From Gemmatimonadales bacterium (GTDB lineage Bacteria; Gemmatimonadota; Gemmatimonadetes; Longimicrobiales; Gaopeijiaceae): DNA of 64,000 nt. Numbering within the stretch: position 1 is the first letter of the stretch; the number at the start of each line of letters is the position of its first letter. The position numbers and the translations under genes are program-made. The DNA lies in contig REED01000119.1 in assembly GCA_007695225.1 (NCBI GenBank), positions 29,693-93,692 of the forward strand. The letters run 5' to 3'. Shown here one piece after another: positions 25,517 to 33,846 of this stretch. Below the pieces are notes generated by a model. That model did not search any database, was not told where the DNA came from, and worked only from the letters and a program-made list of their open reading frames with translations.

Positions 25517-26830
25517 ATGAGTGAATCCGACGAAGGTCCCCTCCAGACCTCTCCCCTGACCCGACTTCCCACCGGGACGTTCTGGCAGAGCTTCGGACCG
25601 GGGCTCATCTTCGCCGGGACCGCCATCGGGGTCTCCCACCTGGTCCAGGCCACCCGGGCCGGGGCCAGCATGGGCTTCGGGCTGGCAGGAGTGATCCTCC
25701 TGGCCCTCATCTTCAAGTACCCCTTCTTCGAGTACGGCCCCCGCTACGCCGCCGCCACCGGGATGAGCCTGGTGGAGGGATACCGCCGCATCGGACGATG
25801 GGCCCTCTGGCTCTACCTGATCATCGTCCTGGGGACCGGGGTGATCACCCAGACGGCCATCGTGCTCTTCGCTTCCTTCCTCATCCTCTACGCACTGGGG
25901 ATCGACGGCTACACCACCCTCGCCGCCGCCCTCCTCTACGGGTCGTGCGGGCTCCTCCTCTGGCGAGGGCGCTTCAGGGCCCTGGATCTGGCCATCAAGG
26001 TCATGCTCCTGGCCCTGACCATCTCCACCCTCATCGCCGCCGTCCTCGTCCTTCCCCGGGCCGACTTCTCCTCTTTCAGCCTGGCCTGGCCCCCTGCGGG
26101 CACGGTGACCTTCGGCTTCCTCCTGGCCCTCATGGGGTGGATGCCCTCGGATATCGCCGCAGCGGTCTATACCTCCCTCTGGAGCCTGGCCAAGGACCGG
26201 ACCTCGGGGGTGCGTGCCTCGGTGAAGATCGCCCGCCTGGATTTCTTCGTGGGGTACGCCGGCACCAGCATCCTGGCCTTCGCCTTCGTCCTCCTTGGGG
26301 CGGCACTCATGTTCGGGTCGGGCCTGACCTTCAGCCCCGAGGGCCCGGTCTTCTCCACCCAGCTCGTGGAACTGTACACCACCACCTTCGGGGGCTGGAT
26401 CCGGCCCATCATCCTGGTGCTTGTCCTCACCACCATGTTCTCCACCACCCTCACGGTCCTGGATGGGTTTCCCCGGGTCATCGACCGGGCCATCGCCCTC
26501 ATCGCCGTGGACGACCCCGCCCTCACCGCCAACCGGGACCCTGGAAGGATCTACTGGGTGGCCTTCGGGGCCCTGGGCACCGGGGTGGTGCTCCTCCTGG
26601 CCTTCTTCCGGGGGAACCTCACCACCATGATCGATGTGGCCACGGGACTGGCCTTCCTCACGGGCCCGGTCCTGGGGTACCTGAACCTGCGGGCGGTGAC
26701 CTCGCCGGAAGTCCCCGAGGAGCACCGCCCCGGGAGGGCCATGCGCCTCTTCTCGTACTTCGGCCTGGTCCTCCTCAGCGTCATCGCCATGGCCTTTCTG
26801 GTGAACCAGGCGAGGGCCCTCCTTCTCTGA
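25517..26830 (+). CDS. Nramp-family metal-transporter-like protein lacking the DPGN motif
   Basis: 437 residues and about eleven hydrophobic segments, with overall Nramp (MntH) fold features: the WQSFGPGLIFAG start, GFGLAGVILLALIFKYPFFEYGPRYA and the FSTTLTVLDGFPR segment in the second half. The helix-1 DPGN metal-binding motif is replaced by GTAIGVSH, and the helix-6 MPH by WMPSDI. The cation is therefore uncertain; transport of Mn/Fe should not be assumed. It starts at ATG 25517 (66 nt after the previous gene) and is in the same direction, so it may be co-transcribed. Confidence 0.8.
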   Translation: MSESDEGPLQTSPLTRLPTGTFWQSFGPGLIFAGTAIGVSHLVQATRAGASMGFGLAGVILLALIFKYPFFEYGPRYAAATGMSLVEGYRRIGRWALWLYLIIVLGTGVITQTAIVLFASFLILYALGIDGYTTLAAALLYGSCGLLLWRGRFRALDLAIKVMLLALTISTLIAAVLVLPRADFSSFSLAWPPAGTVTFGFLLALMGWMPSDIAAAVYTSLWSLAKDRTSGVRASVKIARLDFFVGYAGTSILAFAFVLLGAALMFGSGLTFSPEGPVFSTQLVELYTTTFGGWIRPIILVLVLTTMFSTTLTVLDGFPRVIDRAIALIAVDDPALTANRDPGRIYWVAFGALGTGVVLLLAFFRGNLTTMIDVATGLAFLTGPVLGYLNLRAVTSPEVPEEHRPGRAMRLFSYFGLVLLSVIAMAFLVNQARALLL

Positions 26831-27060
26831 GGGAAGGATCCCGCCACGAGGAAGCAGGCGGGTCGGGTTCGTCCCGGCCCGGGGGAGGTGGATCCGAAAG
26901 GTGTTGCCCCTGCCGTCCCAAGCCAAAGGGGAAGGGGGATGAACTTCTCTCCAGCTCCAGCCCCCCGCTCCCTTGCCCTTCCCCTCCCTGCACCGCAGGA
27001 TGATCGCTGTCGCCGAGCCCCCCGACCGTCCCCCTCCCTCCACCGAACCGGAAAGGTCCC

Positions 27061-27879
27061 ATGTTTCGCACCGGAGCCCTCGTCCTCGTCTCACTCCTCA
27101 CCGTGGCCTGCGGATCCGACGCATCGGGAGACCGAGGGGATACGGAATCCCCCGCAGGCGAGTCCGCGATCGGAGAGCCGGCGGCCGGCCCCGCCTACTC
27201 CTTCTCGGACCCCGATGTAACCCGGGTCTACCAGCGGATGATGTCCGCCATCGCTCCGGAGAACGGGTGGGAGCGGGCCAGGTACCTGGAGTTCGACCGG
27301 GGTTCGCCGGGGGGGAGCGTCCGTCGTCACCGATGGGATCGATGGGAGGGGCGGGCCCGGGTGGAAGCCGAGGTGGAGGGCGGAACCATGGTAGCCCTGT
27401 TCGAGACCGATCGCCCCGCCGAGGGAAGGGTCTGGCTGGACGGGACCGAGGTGATGGGTGAGGACGCCTCGGCGCTCCTCGCCCGCGCCTACCGGACCCA
27501 CATCAACGACGGCTACTGGCTCCTCATGCCCTTCAAATGGGACGACCCGGGGGTCACCACCCGATACCTGGGATCCCAGGAGGACGAGGACGGCCGGCAA
27601 TGGGAGGTGGTGGAGCTCGCGTTCGACGACGGGATCGGGATCACGCCCCAGAACATGTACCATGCCTTCGTGAGCATGGAGACGGGGCGGATGGAGCGTT
27701 GGCACCACTTCGCGAATCCCGAGGCATCCCCATCCCCGTCGGAATGGACGGAGTGGCGGCGCTACGGCCCCATCGAGCTGGCCCAGAACCGGAGGGTGGA
27801 GGGGGAAATCCGGAGCCAGTTCCCCCACCTGCGGGTCGAGACTTCCGTTCCGGAAGGCGCGCTGGACCCTCCCGCCTGA
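27061..27879 (+). CDS. Lipoprotein of unknown function (DUF6503-like)
   Basis: 272 residues. A short signal with LLTVACGS lipobox (about residue 17) is followed by a Gly/Glu-rich linker. The remaining domain has RTHINDGYWLLMPFKWDDPGV, which resembles the DUF6503 family, and strand-rich sequence. The family match is from memory and moderate. It converges on the response-regulator gene; its stop codon forms the loop of a hairpin. Confidence 0.65.
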   Translation: MFRTGALVLVSLLTVACGSDASGDRGDTESPAGESAIGEPAAGPAYSFSDPDVTRVYQRMMSAIAPENGWERARYLEFDRGSPGGSVRRHRWDRWEGRARVEAEVEGGTMVALFETDRPAEGRVWLDGTEVMGEDASALLARAYRTHINDGYWLLMPFKWDDPGVTTRYLGSQEDEDGRQWEVVELAFDDGIGITPQNMYHAFVSMETGRMERWHHFANPEASPSPSEWTEWRRYGPIELAQNRRVEGEIRSQFPHLRVETSVPEGALDPPA

Positions 27880-27885
27880 GGCGGG
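27871..27885 (+). terminator. Hairpin with the stop codon as its loop
   Basis: CCCGCC-TGA-GGCGGG is a perfect 6-bp stem with the TGA stop of the lipoprotein gene as loop, 22 nt before the end of the convergent response-regulator gene. There is no U run, so terminator function is uncertain. Confidence 0.4.
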
Positions 27886-27906
27886 GCTGCAGAGCATGGA
27901 ACGCCC

Positions 27907-29436
27907 TCACCCACCCTCGGGGGTGCCATCCTCCAGTCGTCGGTAGAGGGTCCGCCGACTGATCCCCAGAAGACCCGCCGCCTTCCGCTTGTTGCCCCCG
28001 GTCCGCTCCAGGACGAGGCGGACGTAGCTGTGTTCCAGTTCCCGCAGGGAGGGCAGCTTCTCCCCTGGGAAGAGGGCGGCCAGGGGGACATGGGGCCCTC
28101 CGGGTGGGTTTCCGGTCCGTGCCGCACCGGGGGAGTCCGATCCCGACGGCTCCTGGGAGCCACCCCCGGTTTCCCTCGACTCCCCCCTCCCGCCCCCCTG
28201 GATCCTTTGGCGATCGGCCTCGGCCTCCAGGATCCGGGCCGGGAGGTGGCGGGGCTCCAGGGTCGACCCCTCGGCGAAGGTGACAGCGCGCTCCAATGCA
28301 TTGTCCAGCTCCCTCACGTTCCCGGGAAAAGGATAGCGCCGGAGGGCGTCCAGGAACTCCGATCCGGAACGGGGAGGCGTCCGCCCCAGGCGCGCGGCGT
28401 GGCGACGGATGAAGCGAGCGGCGAGAAGCTCCAGGTCCTCTCCCCGTTCACGGAGGGGCGGAACCACCATCCGGAAGGTCTCCAGCCGGTAGAAGAGGTC
28501 GGCCCGGAATCGCCCGGCATCCATGGCTTCCCGCAGATCCTGGTTCGTGGCGGCCACCACCCGGACATCCACCTTGGTTGGCCGATCCTTTCCCACGGGT
28601 CGCACCGCGCCCTCCTGGAGGACCCGGAGGAGCTTGGCCTGCAGCTTCAGGGGCATTTCACCGATCTCGTCCAGGAGGAGGGTCCCCCCGGAGGCCTCCT
28701 GGAAGAGACCCGGGCGGGCCCGGGTGGCCCCCGAGAAGGCGCCCTTCACATGGCCGAAGAACTCGCTCTCCAGAAGAGCGGCGGGAACGCCGGCACAGTT
28801 CACGGCCAAAAACGGCCCGTCCGCCCGGGGGCCCTCCTCGTGCACGGCCCGGGCCGCCAACTCCTTCCCCACGCCGCTCTCCCCCTGGATGAGTACCGGG
28901 CCCTGCCCCCGACCCACCTGGGCCAGGTCCCGGAAGAGGGCGACCATGGGGGGGCTGCGTCCCACCATTCCATGGAAATCGTCCCCTTCCAGGGCCTCCC
29001 GATACCGGGCCACCTCCTGCCGGAGTCGGCGATTCTCCAGGATCCGGGCCACCCGGACCGCCAGGTGGTCCAGGTCCAGGGGCTTGGTGAGGAAGTCGTC
29101 GGCCCCCTCCTTCAGCGCCTCCACCGCCTGGTCGATGGTCCCGAAGGCCGTGACCAGGAGGACGGCCGGGGGAGATTTCCGCCCACGAAGCCAGCGGAGT
29201 AGCTCGAGGCCATCCGCTCCCGGGAGGCGGAGGTCGGTGAGGACCAGGTCCACAGGTTCTTCGGCCAGGAACGCCATGGCCTCCTCGGCGGAGGCGGCCC
29301 CGCCGACGTCGAGTCCTTCATCGGTGAGGGCATCCTTCAGAAGGGCGCGAAGGGACCGGTCGTCCTCCACCACAAGGACCCTTCTCCCATTCCCTTCCGC
29401 CGGGTCATTCATGGGCTCACGGTTCGGCTCACCCAT
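27907..29436 (-). CDS. NtrC-family sigma54-dependent response regulator
   Basis: 509 residues. Receiver domain at about 19-135 with phosphoacceptor Asp68 in LVLTDLRLPG. A central AAA+ domain has Walker A GESGVGKE (185-192), the sigma54-contact loop GAFSGA (232-237, usual form GAFTGA), LLLDEIGEM and YPFPGNVREL. A Gly/Ser-rich linker of about 55 residues leads to a C-terminal Fis-type helix-turn-helix (GNKRKAAGLLGISRRTLYRRL). It activates promoters read by RpoN. It overlaps the kinase gene by 8 nt (ATGGGTGA); ATG 29412 is an alternative start. Confidence 0.93.
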   Translation of the reverse strand: MGEPNREPMNDPAEGNGRRVLVVEDDRSLRALLKDALTDEGLDVGGAASAEEAMAFLAEEPVDLVLTDLRLPGADGLELLRWLRGRKSPPAVLLVTAFGTIDQAVEALKEGADDFLTKPLDLDHLAVRVARILENRRLRQEVARYREALEGDDFHGMVGRSPPMVALFRDLAQVGRGQGPVLIQGESGVGKELAARAVHEEGPRADGPFLAVNCAGVPAALLESEFFGHVKGAFSGATRARPGLFQEASGGTLLLDEIGEMPLKLQAKLLRVLQEGAVRPVGKDRPTKVDVRVVAATNQDLREAMDAGRFRADLFYRLETFRMVVPPLRERGEDLELLAARFIRRHAARLGRTPPRSGSEFLDALRRYPFPGNVRELDNALERAVTFAEGSTLEPRHLPARILEAEADRQRIQGGGRGESRETGGGSQEPSGSDSPGAARTGNPPGGPHVPLAALFPGEKLPSLRELEHSYVRLVLERTGGNKRKAAGLLGISRRTLYRRLEDGTPEGG

Positions 29437-30937
29437 CCCTGGCCCCCGCATCCGATTCCCCGGCGGCCCGGGGGAGGAGGATCCGAAACCGGGCGCCACC
29501 GAGGGGGCTTCGGTCCACTTCCACCCGTCCGCCATGGGCGTCCACGATCCCGTGGACCACCGCCAGGCCCAACCCCGTTCCCTGGCCGGTGGGCTTGGTG
29601 GTGAAGAAGGGCTCGAAGATCCGGGATCCGATTTCCGGGGGGATTCCCGGACCGTCGTCTTCCACCTCGATCCGGACCTCCCCCTCCTGCTCGTCCCATC
29701 CGACCCGAACCTCGCCGCCCTGGCTTCCGCAGGCCTGGCATGCGTTTCGGACCAGATTCGTGACCGCTTCCTCCATCCGTCGGGCATCCAGGGTGAGGCT
29801 GGGGCCGGGTCGGGGGCCACGGGTCCGGATCCGGACATCCCGCTCCTCCGCTTCCGGTGCGGCGGCGGACACGGCCCGGAGGACCATCCCCGCCACAGGG
29901 GTCGGGATCCGCGTCCCGGTCTCGCCCCGGCCGAAGTCCAGGAGCTGGCGCACGATCCCCTCCATCCTACGGACCTGTCCCCGGATGGCTCCCAGCCCAT
30001 CCCCGAGGCTCGGGCCCACGCCGGGATGGGGCAACCTACGGAGCATGCGTTGGGCCCTTCCATCGATGACGCTGAGGGGGGAGCCCAATTCGTGGGCCAC
30101 ACCTGATGCCAGTTCCCCCACCGCCGCCAGTTTCTCCGCATGGGCCAGCTTCCGGCGGAGTTCGACCTCATCCCGTCGACGGGCGGCGAGTTCGGATTCG
30201 GCCCCCTCCATGGCGGTGAGCATGGCGTTGAAGGCCACGGCGACTTCCGCCAGTTCCCGGGGACCCCCATCCCCCGCCCGGTGGTCCCGGTCCCCCTGCC
30301 GAACCCGGGCCATGCTCTCCCGGAGCCGGTCCAGGGGACCTCCGATGACACGATGGTGACCCCGGAGAATGAGCACCCCCACCGCGGCGAACCCCAGGAA
30401 CAGGAGCCCCGCCGACTGACGGCGGATCCGCTGGATGGAGTCGTCGATGTCCCGGCGGCGACGGGTCACCTGGAGCACCCCGAGGCTCCTTCCCCAGGAG
30501 TCCGCCAGGGGTATGAAGTAGGAATAGACCCGCCGCCCTCCCGCCGAGCCGTACTCCCCCAGGCGCTGTCCCTCCGCCGCCATCTCGGTGAGTCGCTCCG
30601 GCGGCTCACCCGGCCACCCCTCTCCGAAGGATGCGATATCCTCGCCCTCCGGGCCGTAGACGTTGACTCCGTAGACCCGACGGATCTCAAGGGCCGAGCG
30701 AAGGGCCCGGTCCACGGTGCCCGGCCGATCCAGTTCCATGGCGTGGGTCAGGGGAAGCCGGAGGGCCCGGGCCACGAGCTCCACCTCATCCTGCATCCGG
30801 GCCTCCACCTCCCGCTCCAGTCCCATGACGGCCAGGACGGCGGCTGCACTGACCACGACGGCCAACGGGAGAAGGATGCGGAGGACGAGGCTGGTTCGAA
30901 GGCTGGTGGATCGGGGGGTCGAGGTGGAATCAGGCAT
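29429..30937 (-). CDS. Membrane sensor histidine kinase paired with the NtrC-type regulator
   Basis: 502 residues. Transmembrane helix 1 is at about 17-40. An extracytoplasmic sensor of about 130 residues follows (41-172, with a Cache/PAS-like VYGVNVYGPEGEDIASFGEGW strand run). Helix 2 is at about 176-192, then HAMP (about 193-250), HisKA with phosphoacceptor His282 in GVAHELGSP, and HATPase_c with NLVRNACQA, DDGPGIPPE and GTGLGLAVVHGIV. It is the first gene of the pair. There is no clear ribosome-binding site before ATG 30937, which sits in an unusually AT-rich patch with a 16-bp palindrome. The signal sensed is unknown. Confidence 0.92.
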   Translation of the reverse strand: MPDSTSTPRSTSLRTSLVLRILLPLAVVVSAAAVLAVMGLEREVEARMQDEVELVARALRLPLTHAMELDRPGTVDRALRSALEIRRVYGVNVYGPEGEDIASFGEGWPGEPPERLTEMAAEGQRLGEYGSAGGRRVYSYFIPLADSWGRSLGVLQVTRRRRDIDDSIQRIRRQSAGLLFLGFAAVGVLILRGHHRVIGGPLDRLRESMARVRQGDRDHRAGDGGPRELAEVAVAFNAMLTAMEGAESELAARRRDEVELRRKLAHAEKLAAVGELASGVAHELGSPLSVIDGRAQRMLRRLPHPGVGPSLGDGLGAIRGQVRRMEGIVRQLLDFGRGETGTRIPTPVAGMVLRAVSAAAPEAEERDVRIRTRGPRPGPSLTLDARRMEEAVTNLVRNACQACGSQGGEVRVGWDEQEGEVRIEVEDDGPGIPPEIGSRIFEPFFTTKPTGQGTGLGLAVVHGIVDAHGGRVEVDRSPLGGARFRILLPRAAGESDAGARDG

Positions 30938-30945
30938 GTACTATG

Positions 30946-30961
30946 ATGATACATGTGTCAT
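30946..30961. promoter_or_regulatory. 16-bp palindrome just upstream of the kinase gene
   Basis: ATGATACATGTGTCAT is an inverted repeat with one mismatched pair, centred about 17 bp before the kinase ATG in an AT-rich island. It could be an operator or part of the promoter. No confident -35/-10 pair was found. Confidence 0.4.
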
Positions 30962-31160
30962 AACGATACAACTCTTCGTCTGGATTGGCACACCGGAAAA
31001 GCCCTCACTCTGGCCCCGGTCACTCCCGGGTGCACGTTTCGGAGCGATTCCCGGTGTGGGACCAGGGGAGTCCACATGGGTGGAAAGGGCCGCCGCGCGG
31101 TGGTTTTCGGGGATCCGGGGCTCCGGCCGGGCGGGCCGTTTCTCCCGTTTCGCCAGGGCG

Positions 31161-31176
31161 TGGCATAGCCCCTGCA
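31161..31176 (+). promoter_or_regulatory. Candidate sigma54 promoter upstream of the gene at 31227
   Basis: TGGCATAGCCCCTGCA keeps the -24 GG and -12 GC elements at the correct spacing (consensus TGGCACGNNNNTTGCW). The predicted start site is about 31188 and the ATG is at 31227. The gene for the NtrC-type regulator is about 2 kb away and divergent. Confidence 0.55.
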
Positions 31177-31226
31177 AACCCTCAAGGGCGAGTTCGAGCG
31201 ACTCGTTTCCATAACCGAGGACAACC

Positions 31227-31613
31227 ATGAGAGAGCGAATGACCCGACTGATGACCCTTCCCGCCCTTGCCCTCGCCATGGCCATAGCCGCCCCCGCCGG
31301 CGTCGAAGCCCAGATGGCGGATACGCCGGACCAGGAGGAACTGGTGCAGTTCACCGAGGCCTTCCTGGAGGTGACGGACATCCGCCAGGACATGGAGGCC
31401 CAGGTGGCGCAGGTCCAGTCCCCTGAAGAGGCCAACGCCCTCCAGCAGCAGGCGAATGACCAGATGGTGGCGGTCCTGGATGAACACGGCCTGACCACCG
31501 AGCGCTATTCCGAGATCGTGAACCTCATCAACCAGGACGAAGAGGTGCGCAACGAGTTCGAGGAACTCCTGGTGGAGTTGACCGGAGACGGTCTGGGGGG
31601 AACGCTCTTCTGA
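31227..31613 (+). CDS. DUF4168-like exported protein
   Basis: 128 residues with a signal peptide (about 1-29, cleaved near VEAQ). The mature part is short and helical with alternating acidic residues: FTEAFLEVTDIRQDMEAQVAQ, DEHGLTTERYSEIVNLINQDEE. This pattern matches the DUF4168 family of small periplasmic proteins, which have no known function. GAGGA lies about 6 nt before ATG 31227. It is divergent from the kinase gene and carries a candidate sigma54 promoter. A strong hairpin follows. Confidence 0.75.
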   Translation: MRERMTRLMTLPALALAMAIAAPAGVEAQMADTPDQEELVQFTEAFLEVTDIRQDMEAQVAQVQSPEEANALQQQANDQMVAVLDEHGLTTERYSEIVNLINQDEEVRNEFEELLVELTGDGLGGTLF

Positions 31614-31658
31614 CCCCTGTCCAGTGAATCGGAAGGCCGGAGGAATCCGGTCGTTTCA

Positions 31659-31705
31659 CCGCGCGAACCCGGAGCCCCCCTTGCGAGGGCTTCGGGTTCG
31701 CGCGG
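31659..31705 (+). terminator. Strong terminator-like hairpin after the DUF4168 gene
   Basis: A 19-bp stem with one mismatch (CCGCGCGAACCCG... against ...CGGGTTCGCGCGG) and a 9-nt loop begins 46 nt after the stop. Only a weak T-containing stretch follows. Confidence 0.65.
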
Positions 31706-31977
31706 TTGGGGTATTGCCCGGTTGGGGCACGCTTCAGGTGGGACCACCCGCCGGACCCCACGTGCCGGACCATCCACCCCCGGATCCGGGATATTCGTCG
31801 GGGCCCCTGGGGGCTCGTCTCCATCGCCATCGACAATCGGCGAGGGGGCGGCCTCACCCCGATGGTGCGCCTGGAACCGGTGGGAGGCCGCTGACGGCAC
31901 CCATCGAATCGGGCCGTCGGGGGGAGAATCCCTGCAAGAATTGGGCGCACCCATGAAGAACCTTCCCAGTGCAAGAA

Positions 31978-31992
31978 CTCGTGCACCACGAG
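31978..31992. promoter_or_regulatory. Inverted repeat upstream of the sigma54-type promoter at 32046
   Basis: CTCGTG-CAC-CACGAG is a perfect 6-bp inverted repeat about 55-70 bp before the -24 element, where an activator could bind. It does not share sequence with the repeat at 24614, so a common site is not shown. Confidence 0.35.
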
Positions 31993-32045
31993 AACGCACC
32001 TCGTAAGCCTTTGTAGAACAGAGCCTTGTGGAGAAGGTGCGCCCC

Positions 32046-32061
32046 TGGCATACCGGTTGCT
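32046..32061 (+). promoter_or_regulatory. Candidate sigma54 promoter of the glycine-zipper lipoprotein gene
   Basis: TGGCATACCGGTTGCT matches TGGCACGNNNNTTGCW at all but two positions, with GG and GC correctly spaced. The predicted start site is near 32073 and the ATG is at 32141. Confidence 0.65.
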
Positions 32062-32140
32062 CCCCTTCACAGTGGATCCGTGATATCACGGACCATCACT
32101 CCCCAACCTCATGTCACCTGTTCCGAGGACGGAGGTAATC

Positions 32141-32863
32141 ATGACGAATGCCCATTCAATGAGCCACCTCAAACCTTCCGGTCGCAAAGCGGCCACCCTT
32201 GCACTCCTGGCCACCTTCGGGCTGGCCGCGTGCGGGGACGCCGAGTCCCGGGAAGACCTGGAGGGGCAGCCGCTCTCCGAGGATCGGGCCGAGGAGGTTC
32301 GTCCCGGCGACGAGTGGAATGGAAGCCCCGACCCGGGCGTAGCCATGATCCCAGCGGGAACGTCCCTCATCTTCGAGGTCGCGGAGACCGTCTCCACGGC
32401 CGACCACGATGAGGGAGACACCTTCACACTCCGACTCGTCTCGGATGTGACGGGAACCGACGGGGCCTATCTTCCCGAGGGAACCGAAGCCCATGGTGTG
32501 GTTGCCCTCGCCCACGAGAGCACGGGCGCCGAGGATGAAGCCGCGCTGGTGGTGGTGGTGGAGTCCGTGGAGGTAAACGGGACACCCGTGGAGTTGGACG
32601 CGGTGGTGGAGTCAGCCACCACGGAGACGGCCACCCGCGACTCCGGCGCCCGGAGCGCCGCCAAGGTGGCCACCGGCGCCGCCGCAGGCGCCGTCATCGG
32701 CCAGATTCTGGGTGGAGACACCCGGTCCACCATCCAGGGTGCCATCGCCGGTGGAGTGGCCGGTGCAGGAGTGGCCATCACCACAAGGGACGGGCACGCG
32801 GTGCTCCCCGAGGGCTCCCGGGTCACGGTGCGCTTGGAGGAACCCCTCCCCCTGGGGCATTGA
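32141..32863 (+). CDS. Glycine-zipper lipoprotein
   Basis: 240 residues. A leader with GLAACGD lipobox (about residue 31) is followed by an acidic linker and a beta-rich domain with VIFEVAETVSTADHDEGDTF-like strands. Near the C-terminus (about 180-225) is a glycine-zipper segment, ATGAAAGAVIGQILGG and GAIAGGVAGAGVAI, which could insert in or lie on the membrane. Proteins of this build occur in the outer-membrane/cell-wall region and some respond to envelope stress. GGAGGTAA lies just before ATG 32141; ATG 32111 is less likely. The promoter at 32046 suggests sigma54 control. Confidence 0.72.
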   Translation: MTNAHSMSHLKPSGRKAATLALLATFGLAACGDAESREDLEGQPLSEDRAEEVRPGDEWNGSPDPGVAMIPAGTSLIFEVAETVSTADHDEGDTFTLRLVSDVTGTDGAYLPEGTEAHGVVALAHESTGAEDEAALVVVVESVEVNGTPVELDAVVESATTETATRDSGARSAAKVATGAAAGAVIGQILGGDTRSTIQGAIAGGVAGAGVAITTRDGHAVLPEGSRVTVRLEEPLPLGH

Positions 32864-32957
32864 TTCGAGCGTCGAGCCCCGGATGAGCCCCGTTTTCGGG
32901 GGCGGCACTCCCCTGGGGGTGTCGTCCCCGGATGGCCCTCCCTGCCCGTGATCCCCA

Positions 32958-32993
32958 GACGTCACCCCCGACGTCACCCCTAACGTCATTCCT
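32958..32993. repeat. Three 12-bp units over the thioredoxin-like gene's stop codon
   Basis: Plus-sense units GACGTCACCCCC (32958-32969), GACGTCACCCCT (32970-32981) and AACGTCATTCCT (32982-32993). The stop codon is 32986-32988. On the minus strand TGACGT recurs every 12 nt, so the stop is repeated in frame. Confidence 0.85.
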
Positions 32994-33573
32994 GGAGCAA
33001 ACGCGCCACCGCCCGCTGGAGGGTTCGGGGGCCGGAAAGCCCGATCAGGGTGTGGCGCACCACCCCTTCCCGATCCACGATGAAGGTGGTGGGAACGCCT
33101 GAGATCCCTCCGAAGGAGCGACGCAGGGGGGGAGTGGCCATGGCCAGGGGAAAGGTATAGCCGCGTTCTTCTCCGTGGGCTCGCACCACACCTTCTCCTC
33201 CCTGGTCGACGGAGAGACCCAGGACCACCACCTCGCCGTCTTCACCCCACCGCTCGTGCACCCGCTGGATCGCCGGCAGTTCGACGTGGCAGACCCGGCA
33301 CCACGTCGCCCAGAAGGTGACCACCTGGACTCGTCCCCGGGTCTCTTCAGTGCCGATGGATCTTCCGTCCAGGGTGACCACCGCCAGCGACGGCGCGTCT
33401 CCCTGGGGCGGCCCGATCCCTGTCCACGCCTGGAGCTGGGGTCCGAACCGAGCCAATAGAAACAGCGCGAGCGCCACCCAGAAAAGGGGCTCCAACCGCC
33501 GGAGAAGGGAGGGTCGCTCCGGGTCCTTGCCGGATCCCGGCGGCTCGCCGGAAGGGAGAGTGGAAGCATCCAT
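32986..33573 (-). CDS. TlpA-like membrane-anchored thioredoxin
   Basis: 195 residues. One N-terminal transmembrane helix (about 28-47, LFWVALALFLLARFG) anchors a periplasmic thioredoxin fold with the redox motif WATWCRVCHVELP (CXXC = CRVC). The cis-proline is in SGVPTTFIVDREG. It probably reduces periplasmic disulfides, for example in cytochrome c biogenesis, but no ccm gene is near. ATG 33573 has AGGAG 6 nt upstream. It converges with the glycine-zipper lipoprotein gene. Confidence 0.87.
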   Translation of the reverse strand: MDASTLPSGEPPGSGKDPERPSLLRRLEPLFWVALALFLLARFGPQLQAWTGIGPPQGDAPSLAVVTLDGRSIGTEETRGRVQVVTFWATWCRVCHVELPAIQRVHERWGEDGEVVVLGLSVDQGGEGVVRAHGEERGYTFPLAMATPPLRRSFGGISGVPTTFIVDREGVVRHTLIGLSGPRTLQRAVARLLQE

Positions 33574-33769
33574 GGGAACTCCTACCCGCCGGATGCCGGG
33601 GGGCTCCCGGAGCCGCTGAAGGGGTGCGATCACCGCTCAACGCCCACCCGCTCCATCAGCGCCAAGAGCGGCTTTCCCGCTGACCACATCGCACAGGTGA
33701 GCCGTCGCATCGACCACCCCACGGCAGAGGCCCCGGCGGCCTGAACCCATGTTGCCCTCCCCAGCCACC

Positions 33770-33794
33770 ACCAACAAGTTGGTAGTTGCAACTA
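33770..33794. promoter_or_regulatory. Two overlapping palindromes upstream of the MarR gene
   Basis: ACCAAC-AA-GTTGGT (33770-33783) and the perfect TAGTTGCAACTA (33783-33794), about 53-77 bp before the start. TTGCAA-centred palindromes are common MarR-family operators, so this is a likely autoregulatory site. Confidence 0.6.
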
Positions 33795-33846
33795 GACGGG
33801 CGAACGTCACAAACCCAACCCCTCTGAATGAAATGACACCGGATCC

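Larger units (their letters stand above)
31614..32140. other. 527-nt intergenic region with terminator, inverted repeat and promoter
   Basis: Holds a strong hairpin at 31659-31705, an inverted repeat at 31978-31992 and a candidate sigma54 promoter at 32046-32061. The stretch 31921-32060 is less GC-rich than its surroundings. One frame (31706-31894) stays open for 62 codons but has no ribosome-binding site or recognisable domain. Confidence 0.7.

Noticed and set aside
31706..31894. A 62-codon open frame in the 527-nt gap, ending MVRLEPVGGR
   Set aside because: No ribosome-binding site, no hydrophobic or domain signature. It was left out of the gene list.
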